A stretch of DNA of 58,758 bases from an uncultured bacterium (GCA_949299395.1 CASGAB010000006.1:1-58758), one strand, 5' to 3'; shown: positions 25,031 to 34,285, counted from the stretch's first letter. Program-made: numbers and translations. The notes: generated from the letters alone by a model not told the origin.

Positions 25031-26542
25031 TTAAATATTATTAAAATTATTTAATTCCATCTTAAACATTTTTTCATCATATTGTTTATTTTCTTTTAAT
25101 GCTTTTAACATTGATTTATCTAAAAAATTATTTCCATAAAATATATAATAAAATACCATTTCTTTTTGACCTACCCTATGAACTCTTTTAAGAGATTGTT
25201 CATAATCTTTAAAAAGTGGAATCGAAAATAAAATACATTTGTTATATAATTGCCAATTCATTCCAGTTGAACCACTAGCAAAATTAGATATGATTATATT
25301 ATTTTTATGATTAATCCTATCTTCTTCTTTTAACTTACTATATTCATCATAGAAATAAAGTGATTTTATTTCTCCGCAATAAATATCTATATTATATTTT
25401 AACTTTTCCGCAATTTCATATATAAGAAAAAGTTCAGGAGTATAGTTATAAAAAATAACGTAATTATCTCTATTTTCTTCTAAAAACTTTTTAAGTAATT
25501 CTCCTCTCTTACAATCATACCATTTATAATTATCTTTATTACCTTGAAACCCGATTGACATTTCTCTACATCTTAACCGCATTTGGCCGGCTGTTTCAGC
25601 TAACCATTCAAAATTAGGATATTCGATGTTTCTGTAAAAAGGATTATTAATTACTCTAACACTATTTGTTAATTCATTCTTAACTCCTCTACTCTCTAAT
25701 TCTTTTTTTATAATTTTTTCAGCGCCTTTTTCGCTTGTTAATAAATTAAAGTGGTAAGAGAAGGGGGTTATAAATTCTTTAAATACTTGTTCAGGTAATT
25801 TTAAAACTTCTTTTGATTTAATAGTAATAGCATATTTGTGAATTAATCTATATAATTCGTTAATATTTTTATATCCGACTATTGGTTGCTGCCATCCCAT
25901 CAATCCTGCTATATTAGCTCTCACACAATATTCGTCAATAAAATAAGTTTTAGTCATATTTAAACCTAGTAATTTAAGTTGAGTATATAGATCGAGATAA
26001 GATTGTGTAAAAGGAGTTCCTGTTAATAGATAAGTATGTAAAGAAGATGATGTTAAAGAAAGTTCCTTTTGAAGTTTAAAAACAGATAAGGTTTGTAAGG
26101 AATTTGAGGTTTTTACTTTATGTGATTCATCTAATATAATAGCTACTTTTTTGTTTTTACAACTTTTAATAAATTTATTTATATTATCATTTAATCTAAC
26201 TTTTTCTTTTGCATCTTTTTTTCTGCTAAATAAAGACTCATAATTAATTATTAAAAATTCATTCTTATTATCAAATTCAACATCTTTTTTATCTTTAATT
26301 TTATAATCAATATTACTTTTTTTAATCCACCGTTTCCAACTTCCACCTTCTTCTTCATTTTCTAAATATTTAGAATTAATAGTAATTACGATAATTTTAT
26401 CAATTTTATTATATTCACAAAAAGCTAAAGATAGTGGAGTTTTACCTAAACCCATATCTAAAAATAAACCTAATGAATTTCTATCTTTAAACTTATTTAA
26501 AATTTCTTTTTGATAATCATAAAGCATTTCACAAATACTCAT
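25031..26542 (-). CDS. SNF2-type DEAD/H helicase
   Basis: The 503-aa protein has all main SF2/SNF2 motifs: LYDYQKEIL (Q-like), Walker A DMGLGKT (29-35), DESH for motif II (about 147), LTGTPF for motif III (about 178), and the C-terminal lobe with STGMNW and QSLKRVHRVGQ (motif VI). The latter is the RxHRxGQ signature of SNF2 helicases. In phages such enzymes act in replication initiation, recombination or chromosome remodelling. It follows a 263-base structured, non-coding leader, the longest gap within the minus block. Confidence 0.88.
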   Translation of the reverse strand: MSICEMLYDYQKEILNKFKDRNSLGLFLDMGLGKTPLSLAFCEYNKIDKIIVITINSKYLENEEEGGSWKRWIKKSNIDYKIKDKKDVEFDNKNEFLIINYESLFSRKKDAKEKVRLNDNINKFIKSCKNKKVAIILDESHKVKTSNSLQTLSVFKLQKELSLTSSSLHTYLLTGTPFTQSYLDLYTQLKLLGLNMTKTYFIDEYCVRANIAGLMGWQQPIVGYKNINELYRLIHKYAITIKSKEVLKLPEQVFKEFITPFSYHFNLLTSEKGAEKIIKKELESRGVKNELTNSVRVINNPFYRNIEYPNFEWLAETAGQMRLRCREMSIGFQGNKDNYKWYDCKRGELLKKFLEENRDNYVIFYNYTPELFLIYEIAEKLKYNIDIYCGEIKSLYFYDEYSKLKEEDRINHKNNIIISNFASGSTGMNWQLYNKCILFSIPLFKDYEQSLKRVHRVGQKEMVFYYIFYGNNFLDKSMLKALKENKQYDEKMFKMELNNFNNI

Positions 26543-26559
26543 TTTTATCTACCTCTTTT

Positions 26560-26805
26560 AATTTTATAAAGAGGGGAAAGCATTACCCTTCTCTTAACTT
26601 ACCTTACTTGGTTTTTTATATATGCTTCCTTTCAGTGCTCCAAGTTTAACGTCATATGAGCGGACGAATATTTAGAAAGTTAGTAGGAATACCTCAACCT
26701 TGCTAACTTAACTTTACCTAATCAACTCTTACAAGGTTTGTCTTTCGGACCAAATATAATTTGAACAATAATAGTTTAACGACTTAATATTGATCGGTCA
26801 TGTTT
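26560..26805 (-). ncRNA. Candidate structured RNA / leader upstream of SNF2 helicase
   Basis: This 246-base stretch has no open frame and is visibly richer in G and C than its neighbours. On the minus strand it can pair AACCTTG with CAAGGTT, GGAAGCAT with ATGCTTTCC (one bulge), ACTTGG with CCAAGT, GTTAG with CTAAC, and has a GTC-CGAAA-GAC hairpin. Several stems may be mutually exclusive. It lies between the end of the 104-aa gene and the helicase start, so it would be part of the same transcript as a long 5-prime leader. No known riboswitch, tRNA or group I intron core was recognised. Confidence 0.45.
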
Positions 26806-27120
26806 TTAAAGTCGATTTAAGTATTTATTAATACTCTCTTCTACTATTTCTTTTGTAACACCTCCTCTTACCGATTCATTATAATCAAAATTCCATAGAT
26901 GTTTTTGTTTTTTATTAATAGGGTGACCTACTCTTAACATTTTTCTACTTCTTGACTTAAATATATAAACCGCATCTGATTTATTGCTTCTACTAATCTT
27001 AACTCCGTATTTGGATTGTAAATTATATAGCTCATCATTAGGATCTGTAATAATAGCATCTTCTATTTCTACTGGTGTTAATGTTTCATCTTTGATTAAT
27101 ATATTAATATAATCTTTCAT
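26806..27120 (-). CDS. Unknown small protein (104 aa)
   Basis: The 104-aa protein overlaps the upstream gene by 17 bases. Acidic N-terminal helix, then a basic stretch (KISRSNKSDAVYIFKSRSRK, about 40-59; VGHPINKKQKHLWNFDYN) that could bind nucleic acid. I do not recognise a family. Because it ends exactly where the structured leader begins, the two may be functionally linked. Confidence 0.65.
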   Translation of the reverse strand: MKDYINILIKDETLTPVEIEDAIITDPNDELYNLQSKYGVKISRSNKSDAVYIFKSRSRKMLRVGHPINKKQKHLWNFDYNESVRGGVTKEIVEESINKYLNRL

Positions 27121-27496
27121 CTATATTTCTCTCCTTCATTAATCTCTCTATCACACTTATATGATTTTTTGCGCTTTGATTATTTGGTTCTATTTCTAAT
27201 AACGAATTAAACACTTTTAATTGTTTTACTAATACCTCATCAGAATGTGTTTTAAATAAATCATACAAATCATGTCTTTCATTATAATTATTTAATTGTT
27301 TTAAATCTTTATTTAATACGTTAAAAGCAAGTTGGATTTCATCAATTTCTTTTTGAGTATATATGTTCTCTACCTTAATATAACCTGTATGTTTAACAGA
27401 ATCTAATATAATAGTTTGTGAATACCATTGTTTTTTATATATTCCATTTTTTAAATATTTATATCCCATTCTTTCTAAATATTCTCTTTTTAACAT
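27104..27496 (-). CDS. Unknown protein, related to 49868-50149
   Basis: The 130-aa protein begins LKREYLERMGYKYLKNGIYK and then has a small beta part (YSQTIILDSVKHTGYIKVEN) and KEIDEIQLAFNVLNKDLKQL. The first 80 residues show the same order of elements as the 93-aa protein at 49868-50149, so they are probably paralogues of a small phage family with unknown function. The promoter copy at 27525-27553 and an AAGGAG site precede it. Confidence 0.65.
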   Translation of the reverse strand: MLKREYLERMGYKYLKNGIYKKQWYSQTIILDSVKHTGYIKVENIYTQKEIDEIQLAFNVLNKDLKQLNNYNERHDLYDLFKTHSDEVLVKQLKVFNSLLEIEPNNQSAKNHISVIERLMKERNIDERLY

Positions 27497-27524
27497 TTTA
27501 TCTCTCCTTTTAATTTATATTATA

Positions 27525-27553
27525 ATTATAATATATATTTATATTAAAATCAA
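27525..27553 (-). promoter_or_regulatory. Repeated minus-strand promoter, copy 2
   Basis: TTGATT (27553-27548), 17-bp spacer, TATAAT (27530-27525) on the minus strand, upstream of the three-gene unit ending in the SNF2 helicase. Confidence 0.85.
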
Positions 27554-27581
27554 CTATTTGTTTTAAATATTATTATTTTTT

Positions 27582-29591
27582 TTAAACTATTCCACCGTAA
27601 TATTTTAAAGCAATTCTCAAACAAGCTATAAATCCATCTTTTTCAGTTACATATTTAACATTGTCATTTTTTGATTTATTAAATTTAAAATTTTCAATTT
27701 CTGATTTACATAACTTACAACTTTTATCTAATAATACAAGGTTTTTAGAAAAAGCGAGAGAGAGCTGAGAAACACTTCTATCGAAATCATCTTCTTTATA
27801 TTTTTCAACTGAAACTCCTTTATTATAAATACCATATAAAGCATCAGTATTAGAACAATCAATTATTACATTTTTATTATATTTATTTTTTATTAGGTCT
27901 ATAGCGGTTTCAATAGAAGATTTAAATCTCATTTCAGATTTAACAATAATTTTAGTATGTTCTCCATATAAAACAACTATTTCTAATACCTTAAATATAT
28001 CACCTTCTTTATTAAAAAATATATTAGAATATTTAATGTTCTTTAAATTTTCGATATTAACTATATTATTATCATTAAAACTTCTAGCATATACACAATA
28101 TCTTTTATCCATAAATACAAACAATACTAATTGTGAAAAAGCATCTACTATATCATCATGATCGACAAAAGGGAAATTAAGTAATCTATTTTTTAAATTA
28201 ATAAGTGAGTTTCTTAAAACGTATTTATTATCTTTTATCTCATTTTTAACAAACTTAACGTTGTTAGAAATCATATATAAAGTAGCAGATTCAAGTCTTT
28301 GTGATTTAGAGTTTGAGCCTGGTTGGAAAGCTTGTAATCCAGGAACTTCGTCTTGTAATTGTTGTAAGATAGGAGAACCATTAGCTTTGTCTTCAATTAT
28401 TTGTATCATACCAGGATATAAACTATCTAATTGTTTAACGTAAGTAACCGATTTGTTATAAGCCATCTTTTTCTCTAACCCATCTATAATATAAAGATTG
28501 TTACCTACTCTATATGCTAACACGCTTCCTAAATTATCAGAATCTTCTTTATCCATGATTGGAAAGTCGTGAGAAGCATATATCATATCAGCATTTTCAA
28601 TATCTGGAGTATCTACTAAATCGATTTCGTTTATCATATCTTCTTTTACGATAGTTTTGTCAGTTGCTATAGGATTTTGAAGATATTGAGTCTCAAAGAT
28701 ACTTTCACCTACTTGAGCTCTTAAACTTTCATAATTACCAAACCTCTCTTTCCATAAAACATCACCTTTTTTAAATAATTTAATTTTACCTGATATTGGA
28801 TAAACTAAATAAGTATCTTTTGTAAAGATAGCAGGAAGCGTAATAAATATATATTGTTTGCTTAAATTATCATCGCTTAATATATGACCTGTAATATCAT
28901 TTGGAGCGAGTCTTTGTTGAATATTCATGATAATACATTTATTGATATCATTAATTCTAGAAGGCATAGTATTTTGGTAGTAAGACCATGCATTATTCAT
29001 TTCTTCTTTATCTTTTCTTGCAGTTTCCGCATTAGTTAAGTCATCATTAATAATAACATCTCCTCCATATCCAGTAAATGCATTTCTATTAAGCGAGTAC
29101 AACTCTCCTCCTCTACTATCACTTAAATAAGATTTAGTATTAGAATTAAGTTTAATTTCAGGAAAAAGTTCCTTAAATTTATCACTATTAATAATATTAT
29201 ATCTTTTACTATTCATCTGTGTAGCAAGACCTGATGTGTGAGAAATAGAAGCTACTTTAACTGGATAATGTATCCACAGCCAAACTGGACCAAATACATT
29301 AAAAATCATTGATTTAGTATGACGAGGAGGAACATTTAAACACAAATTGTGATTTTTCGATCGAATATCAATTATATCTATATCGTCAGTTAAAGGAGGT
29401 AAAGTGATAGATATTTCTGTATAATCTTCGGTCCAATTTCGACACATGTATTGAAATACCTCACAATAATATTCGATCAAATCCCCTCCTATGAATTTAG
29501 AAGGATCACATGTATCCCAAAAAGCCTTTACAAATTCGTAAAGGCTTCTTCTATAAAGTTCTTTATAAAGCAAACGAGTAATTTTATCCAT
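27582..29591 (-). CDS. terL: Terminase large subunit with a second nuclease-like C-terminal domain
   Basis: The 669-aa protein has the packaging ATPase motifs NVPPRHTKS (Walker A, about 85-93) and DVIINDDL (Walker B, about 177-184), plus a nuclease domain with SHDFP, IIEDKANG and DHDDIVDAFS (about 320-490). Residues about 500-669 look like another terminase_3C-type RNase H fold: NVIIDCSNTDALYGIYNKGV, RSVSQLSLAFSKNLVLLD, CKSEIENFKF and a closing EKDGFIACLRIALKYY. Acidic residues are only partly conserved in it. Typical TerL proteins are 420-580 aa. It is on the replication strand, far from portal. The start is TerL ATG overlapping the upstream stop. Confidence 0.88.
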   Translation of the reverse strand: MDKITRLLYKELYRRSLYEFVKAFWDTCDPSKFIGGDLIEYYCEVFQYMCRNWTEDYTEISITLPPLTDDIDIIDIRSKNHNLCLNVPPRHTKSMIFNVFGPVWLWIHYPVKVASISHTSGLATQMNSKRYNIINSDKFKELFPEIKLNSNTKSYLSDSRGGELYSLNRNAFTGYGGDVIINDDLTNAETARKDKEEMNNAWSYYQNTMPSRINDINKCIIMNIQQRLAPNDITGHILSDDNLSKQYIFITLPAIFTKDTYLVYPISGKIKLFKKGDVLWKERFGNYESLRAQVGESIFETQYLQNPIATDKTIVKEDMINEIDLVDTPDIENADMIYASHDFPIMDKEDSDNLGSVLAYRVGNNLYIIDGLEKKMAYNKSVTYVKQLDSLYPGMIQIIEDKANGSPILQQLQDEVPGLQAFQPGSNSKSQRLESATLYMISNNVKFVKNEIKDNKYVLRNSLINLKNRLLNFPFVDHDDIVDAFSQLVLFVFMDKRYCVYARSFNDNNIVNIENLKNIKYSNIFFNKEGDIFKVLEIVVLYGEHTKIIVKSEMRFKSSIETAIDLIKNKYNKNVIIDCSNTDALYGIYNKGVSVEKYKEDDFDRSVSQLSLAFSKNLVLLDKSCKLCKSEIENFKFNKSKNDNVKYVTEKDGFIACLRIALKYYGGIV

Positions 29592-29917
29592 TAGTTGTTA
29601 AATAAAGCCTCAAATAATTCTGATAACATTACATCTAATTCGTCTTTATTAGGTGATTTTTCATACCATTCAATAACCTCTGTAAGTTGATCTTTTCTTT
29701 TGAGAATATCACCGAATTGTTCATAATATTTTTGTAATTGATCTTCTAATCCTTTTTTAAATTTTTTTAAATCCTCAGATAAAATATCTGTGTTTTTATC
29801 TAAAATATCAATAAGTTCTTTTTGTTGATTAATAACTTTATTAATATTATTAATCCCTTTCTCCATTTCATCTTTCATTTCATAAACACGATACATTTGA
29901 GATTTGTTTTGTTCCAT
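29591..29917 (-). CDS. Coiled-coil protein coupled to terL
   Basis: The 108-aa protein is almost entirely helical with heptad pattern (NNINKVINQQKELIDILDKN; DLKKFKKGLEDQLQKYYEQF). Its stop shares a base with the terL start, so the pair is translationally coupled. No HTH is visible, so it is probably not the DNA-binding small terminase (a better candidate lies at 46313-46918). It may be a terminase partner or scaffold. Confidence 0.65.
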   Translation of the reverse strand: MEQNKSQMYRVYEMKDEMEKGINNINKVINQQKELIDILDKNTDILSEDLKKFKKGLEDQLQKYYEQFGDILKRKDQLTEVIEWYEKSPNKDELDVMLSELFEALFNN

Positions 29918-29941
29918 TTTAATTTTCCTCCATATATAAAT

Positions 29942-29969
29942 ATTATAAAATTTTTTAATTTAAAATCTA
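29942..29969 (-). promoter_or_regulatory. Repeated minus-strand promoter, variant
   Basis: TAGATT (29969-29964), a 16-bp spacer and TATAAT (29947-29942) on the minus strand, upstream of the coiled-coil/terL pair. It keeps the TTTTAA extension after the -35 but has one base change in the hexamer. Confidence 0.7.
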
Positions 29970-29978
29970 CTATTTTAT

Positions 29979-30830
29979 TTAAAAAATTTCTTCATTTTCT
30001 TGAGCTTCTTCTATCATTTCTAATAATTTCTTTTTACTAACTTGTTCAATTTTTTCAGTTTTATAATTATAAACTTTATACGAATTTCGAGTTAATTGAA
30101 CTTTTGGTAAAACTATACTGCTACAATCACATCTGCAATTTGGAAATTCTCCTGCATTCCCATACATATTATCTAAATGAGGTTTCTCCTCTTCATTATC
30201 TCTCCAAAAAACTACTACATTATTCATATTTCTATGTGATTCACGAACTCTTCTATCATTTGAGGTTTTCCATATATAACAAACACTTCCTAAATTAGTT
30301 GCTCTTTCTTTTTGAATAATGGTTTGAAGTTTAGCTGTTTCAGTGCGTGCTATTAATTCAGCGTTTTTAACTTTTTTCTCTTCTAAAAACTTTTTAAAAG
30401 AACCTCTATCAACTTTTCCTAAAGCAACTTCATTAACTAACTCTTTAACTCCTTTTTCTTTTAAAACTTTCATTATTTTTTCAGGAATAGATTTAATCAT
30501 TTTAAAGTTTTCTTTAACAGCCTTTTTCATTATATCTTTTTGATAACCAGTGTAAGTAGATTTTAAAGAAATTATTCCTTCTTTTTTAGCAACTTTATAA
30601 AGTTTTTTCCAAGTATCTTTTTTCCATTTTATATTTTTTTTAGCTAATTCTTTAGAAAATTTATTGCAAAATTCTTCATATTTTTTAGATGATGAAAATT
30701 CGATAAGTTTCTTTTTAGCTTTATCAATATCTAAATTTTTATTATTTTTAAAAACTTCATTAAAAACCTTTTTATAAATTTTATTAATTTCTTTTTCAAC
30801 ATCATGAGGATGAGTTGCTTTTTTAGCCAT
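29979..30830 (-). CDS. Mu gpF-like minor head protein
   Basis: The 283-aa protein has a long basic helical N-terminal region and a C-terminal phage head morphogenesis (Mu gpF / SPP1 gp7) domain: ARTETAKLQTIIQKERA, CYIWKTSNDRRVRESHRNMN, and PNCRCDCSSIVLP with Cys and His residues (about 165-250). These proteins enter the procapsid with portal and help DNA delivery. Its place on the minus strand behind the polymerase gene, with an eight-base overlap, is unusual for a head gene. Confidence 0.82.
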   Translation of the reverse strand: MAKKATHPHDVEKEINKIYKKVFNEVFKNNKNLDIDKAKKKLIEFSSSKKYEEFCNKFSKELAKKNIKWKKDTWKKLYKVAKKEGIISLKSTYTGYQKDIMKKAVKENFKMIKSIPEKIMKVLKEKGVKELVNEVALGKVDRGSFKKFLEEKKVKNAELIARTETAKLQTIIQKERATNLGSVCYIWKTSNDRRVRESHRNMNNVVVFWRDNEEEKPHLDNMYGNAGEFPNCRCDCSSIVLPKVQLTRNSYKVYNYKTEKIEQVSKKKLLEMIEEAQENEEIF

Positions 30831-32631
30831 ATATTGTAATATCCTTTATATTATAATCGTCAATAAATTCATATATTCTTTCATATATTCTATCTTCATA
30901 ATAATAAAGATTTAGATCAGAAAGAATTTTATTTCTAGCTCCTTCACTTATTATTTCATTATCATATACGAAAACAGAATCTGGTAAATTTGAAACTTTT
31001 GCTTTTGATAATTTTCCGTTTCTATCTTTATACTTGTAAATCATTCCTATTTTCTTTTTATCAAATAAAGCAAATGCTCTATTAACTCCTTGCAATTTAT
31101 TTGTTTCTTTTTCATTTGTTTCTAAATTTTCTACCTCATATTCTAAATAATCATATGAGTTCTTTTTACAAATATATTCAAAATTTCTTAAATCATCTAA
31201 ATTTTCATAAATTGTTTCGAGGGGTAATTTTTTATTCATAAAATAATTCACAATTCCCTTTGCTACAATAACTGGTTCTTTAGCATCAAATAATTTATTA
31301 CCAAAAATATTATCTAATGAGTTCCAATGTTTAAGAGCTTCTCCTTTACAATGTATACCACCATCTTTATCTTTATACATATAATTATTAACATCTCTTT
31401 GATAAATATCGTAAATATAATCAGGTTTAATCGTGAATCCAGTTCTTAAAGTCCATTCTTCAACAATACTTAAAACTAACTCCTCATCCCTCCAATCTTT
31501 TGGAACAATGATAATACCATCAGTATTAGTTTGAACTAAAATAATATATGGTTCTAATTTTTCTAATAAATCCATTATAAATAATTGACCCGTAATAGTC
31601 ATTAAAGCACCTTTTTCAGGATCATAAAAATCAGTATATTCATTTCTCATTGCCCCCCAGACAGCTAATAAAATAACCTTATAACTATTTCTTCTATCAG
31701 GATCTGTTTTCTTTAGTTTTAATTGCTCATGATACATTTGAATATATCTTTCTTTTGATTCTTTAGGCATCGTTCGTGGTAATAGATCTAGATTAATCAT
31801 TAATAAATTATAATAACCACTAACATCACAATATATACATTTATCAAAATGACAATTACTTAAAGCACCGTGTCCTCCACCATCTCCTAATTTATGTTCG
31901 ACTCCGCATATTGTAACATATAACTTTTCACCTTTTTTAAATCTTCCTTCTTTATAAAAGTTTAATAGCTCTTTATTTTTAAGTTCTAAAAAATCATACA
32001 TTGGTGGTTCGATATATTGATATTCAATTCCATCAATATGTTTAGCTCCTAAACAAACAGCTGCTAATTTAGCTTCAGTAACATTTAAATAACTATAATC
32101 TAAATTAAATTCTTTTATAATATTTAATCTAGTTTTAAAACGACCAAATATAGTTTTTTCTAAAAAATTAGTGAGAGTTTGATTTAAATCATCCCTATTA
32201 TAAGATTCTGTTAATTCTATTTCTTCTTGAGTAAGAGGTCTATCAATATCGAAACTAACTTGTGTTTCACTAATATTCTTTCCATAAACTAATTCTGTAG
32301 ATTTAAGAGAATAAAAATAACCATTCATTAAATCATAAGTTAAAAATTTAATAAGATCATAAGGTTTATATTTATTGTTTATTACTTTTAAAGAAGTTTC
32401 ATAAACGTTTTTATTTTTTAAAATAGCGTCTAAAATTATATTATCATAAAAAAGATTATTATGACCTATCCGCATAGCTTCTTCGTGAATATAAAAAAAC
32501 TTTTTAATTTGTTCAAGATCCCAAATTTGAAAAGTTTCTTGTTTATTATCTTTAATTAAAATAGCACCTAATAAGGTGTCATATTTAAAAACTTCGAAAT
32601 CGAATATGATTATTTCACCGCTCCATTTCAT
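30823..32631 (-). CDS. Family B-type DNA polymerase (compact)
   Basis: The 602-aa protein has an N-terminal 3-5 exonuclease (FDFEVFKYDT for ExoI near 10, GHNNLFYDN for ExoII near 56, ESYNRDD for ExoIII near 143) and a polymerase domain: CDVSGYYNLLM (motif A, about 265-275), KVILLAVWGAMRN (motif B, about 320-332) and TNTDGII (motif C, about 370). Motif C NTDG instead of DTD is common in compact phage polymerases. The length is short, as in protein-primed or related B polymerases, but no terminal protein is evident on this circular map. The product copies the phage genome with the SF3 helicase and primase-like protein. Confidence 0.82.
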   Translation of the reverse strand: MKWSGEIIIFDFEVFKYDTLLGAILIKDNKQETFQIWDLEQIKKFFYIHEEAMRIGHNNLFYDNIILDAILKNKNVYETSLKVINNKYKPYDLIKFLTYDLMNGYFYSLKSTELVYGKNISETQVSFDIDRPLTQEEIELTESYNRDDLNQTLTNFLEKTIFGRFKTRLNIIKEFNLDYSYLNVTEAKLAAVCLGAKHIDGIEYQYIEPPMYDFLELKNKELLNFYKEGRFKKGEKLYVTICGVEHKLGDGGGHGALSNCHFDKCIYCDVSGYYNLLMINLDLLPRTMPKESKERYIQMYHEQLKLKKTDPDRRNSYKVILLAVWGAMRNEYTDFYDPEKGALMTITGQLFIMDLLEKLEPYIILVQTNTDGIIIVPKDWRDEELVLSIVEEWTLRTGFTIKPDYIYDIYQRDVNNYMYKDKDGGIHCKGEALKHWNSLDNIFGNKLFDAKEPVIVAKGIVNYFMNKKLPLETIYENLDDLRNFEYICKKNSYDYLEYEVENLETNEKETNKLQGVNRAFALFDKKKIGMIYKYKDRNGKLSKAKVSNLPDSVFVYDNEIISEGARNKILSDLNLYYYEDRIYERIYEFIDDYNIKDITIYG

Positions 32632-33173
32632 AATCCGTTTTTACCACCTTGAAATTGCCCATTATATAAATCACAGTTTTCATTTTCAAAGACTAAAATT
32701 TGACATATTCTAGCGTTTTTTTCAACCACAAATCCTTTATCAGTATCAACTGTTAATCTAACCGACATTGTACTAATTTTATCGTTAGAAGCAGTAGTAT
32801 ATCCTGGGTCCCAAACTGCACTTTGAATAGTAACTCCGCATCTATTAAGTGAACTTCTCATTATAATTAAAGCAGTATCATTTTTACCTAACTTAACACC
32901 TTCATTTAATTCAACTATATAAGTTCCTTTTTCTAAATAAAACACATATCTATTTTCTTTATCAGTATGAGAAGGTGTTACTATACAAGGATGTTCTACA
33001 TATTCAGGAATGATAGTTTTATTTATCTCTACCATTCCTTTTGTATTTATATCAAATATTTTTTTAATTGTTAAATCAACACCTACTTGTGCTTTTTTAC
33101 AGTATTTTTTGGTAGTATTAATTTCATCAGCAATGATAATATTATTGTAAATATATTGTGAGTTTTTTAACAT
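32628..33173 (-). CDS. dUTPase / dCTP deaminase family enzyme
   Basis: The 181-aa protein contains the trimeric dUTPase/Dcd motifs: QVGVDLTI (about 30-37), IIMRSSLNRCGV (about 104-115), SAVWDPGYTT (about 118-127) and FQGGKNGL at the C-terminus, which closes the active site. The family hydrolyses dUTP to dUMP or deaminates dCTP, limiting uracil in DNA and feeding dTTP synthesis, useful for a very AT-rich genome. Its stop overlaps the polymerase start by four bases. Confidence 0.8.
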   Translation of the reverse strand: MLKNSQYIYNNIIIADEINTTKKYCKKAQVGVDLTIKKIFDINTKGMVEINKTIIPEYVEHPCIVTPSHTDKENRYVFYLEKGTYIVELNEGVKLGKNDTALIIMRSSLNRCGVTIQSAVWDPGYTTASNDKISTMSVRLTVDTDKGFVVEKNARICQILVFENENCDLYNGQFQGGKNGL

Positions 33174-33195
33174 TTTTTAATTACCTCTTTTATAT

Positions 33196-33224
33196 ATTAT
33201 ATGAAATTTTTATTTTAAAATCAA
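33196..33224 (-). promoter_or_regulatory. Repeated minus-strand promoter, copy 4
   Basis: TTGATT (33224-33219), 17-bp spacer, TATAAT (33201-33196) on the minus strand. The -35 directly abuts the stop of the upstream gene; it starts the dUTPase-polymerase-gpF unit. Confidence 0.85.
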
Positions 33225-33680
33225 TTATTTATTTATTAAAATACCTACTCCACCAGTTTCTCTCCACTCTTTTATGTTTTCTTCATAATCATCAATTAAA
33301 ACGTCTTGATTACTTTTACACCATTTACTTTTACTACCTTGATTAATAATAATTTTTTCTTTATTAATATCAAATCTTTTCTTAAACCATTTATATTTAT
33401 TACTAATAAGAGTTTCTTTTACTTTTTCAAAATTATCACCAGCATACTTTTTAATAAATTTATCTTCAGGTATATTAGTTAAGATATAACAATCATCATT
33501 TGATGTTAAAATATTATGTAAATTTAAAACACTACAAAAAGGAGTGGTTTCTAAATAAGCTCTTTCATAATTATTAATAATGGTTTTATTAACACTTTCT
33601 TCGTCTTTTAAATTAGCACCATTAACATATAACCATTCTTTAAATCTACCAAAAACACCGTCACTATCAATATAAATCAT
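33225..33680 (-). CDS. HAD-superfamily 5-prime nucleotidase-like protein
   Basis: The 151-aa protein has the HAD motifs IDSDGVF (about 4-10; the first Asp is the likely nucleophile), a T-N motif in ILTNIPEDKF (about 66-75) and LIDDYEENIKEWRETGG (about 127-143). This layout matches 5(3)-deoxyribonucleotidases and related phage enzymes. It is the last gene of the 7-deazaguanine operon and could trim nucleotide pools, for example dGMP or modified nucleotides that would compete with the DNA modification. Confidence 0.75.
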   Translation of the reverse strand: MIYIDSDGVFGRFKEWLYVNGANLKDEESVNKTIINNYERAYLETTPFCSVLNLHNILTSNDDCYILTNIPEDKFIKKYAGDNFEKVKETLISNKYKWFKKRFDINKEKIIINQGSKSKWCKSNQDVLIDDYEENIKEWRETGGVGILINK

Positions 33681-33690
33681 CCTTATACCT

Positions 33691-34281
33691 CTATTTAATT
33701 AATTCATAAAATTCTTGTCTTAATTGATAAACGTCTCTAAAACTACCTCTTAAACAAGCAGTTTTTGTAACAGCTTCTCTAGCTTTAATACCTCTAGCTG
33801 TCATACAACCATGTTTACCTTCAATAACAACAGCAATATCTTCCGTTCCTAATATTTTACTCAATACCTCAGCAATATCCATTCCAATTCTTTCTTGCAA
33901 TTGTAATCTTTTAGCACATAATTCAGCTACTCTAGCTAATTTAGATAAACCAATTACTTTACCATGAGGTATATAACCAATTGAAATCTTCATGTCATAC
34001 ATTAAAGCTAAATGATGTTCACAATTACTAAATACAGTAATTCCTTTTTCAACTACTAAACCTGTTTTATCACAGACTTCAAAACATTTATTATAAATAA
34101 CATCTTTAGCTATTTCATCGTTTGTTAACCATTGACCTTCTAATAACTCATTCCAATACTTCCAAACTCGATGTGGTGTTTCTTTTAAACCTTCTCTATC
34201 AGGTTGAGGATCCATTAAGTTAATTAATTTACCAACTAACTCTTCAAATTCTTCTCTATTTTTTTCTAACTTATTTTCCAT
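33691..34281 (-). CDS. folE: GTP cyclohydrolase I
   Basis: The 196-aa protein has the full family signature: NCEHHLALM (zinc and substrate binding), GYIPHGKVIGLSKLARV, ELCAKRLQLQERI and EGKHGCMTARGIKA. FolE turns GTP into dihydroneopterin triphosphate, the first step towards 7-deazaguanines. Length is normal for the catalytic domain. With queD, queE and queC next to it, it supplies preQ0. Confidence 0.95.
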   Translation of the reverse strand: MENKLEKNREEFEELVGKLINLMDPQPDREGLKETPHRVWKYWNELLEGQWLTNDEIAKDVIYNKCFEVCDKTGLVVEKGITVFSNCEHHLALMYDMKISIGYIPHGKVIGLSKLARVAELCAKRLQLQERIGMDIAEVLSKILGTEDIAVVIEGKHGCMTARGIKAREAVTKTACLRGSFRDVYQLRQEFYELIK

Positions 34282-34285
34282 TTTA

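Noticed and set aside
26560-26805. Group I intron or tRNA in the helicase leader
   Set aside because: I could not find a conserved intron core or a cloverleaf, and the flanking genes are separate rather than halves of one protein.
29591-29917. The coiled-coil gene next to terL as small terminase
   Set aside because: It lacks an HTH-like N-terminus. The 201-aa protein at 46313-46918 fits the small-terminase pattern better.
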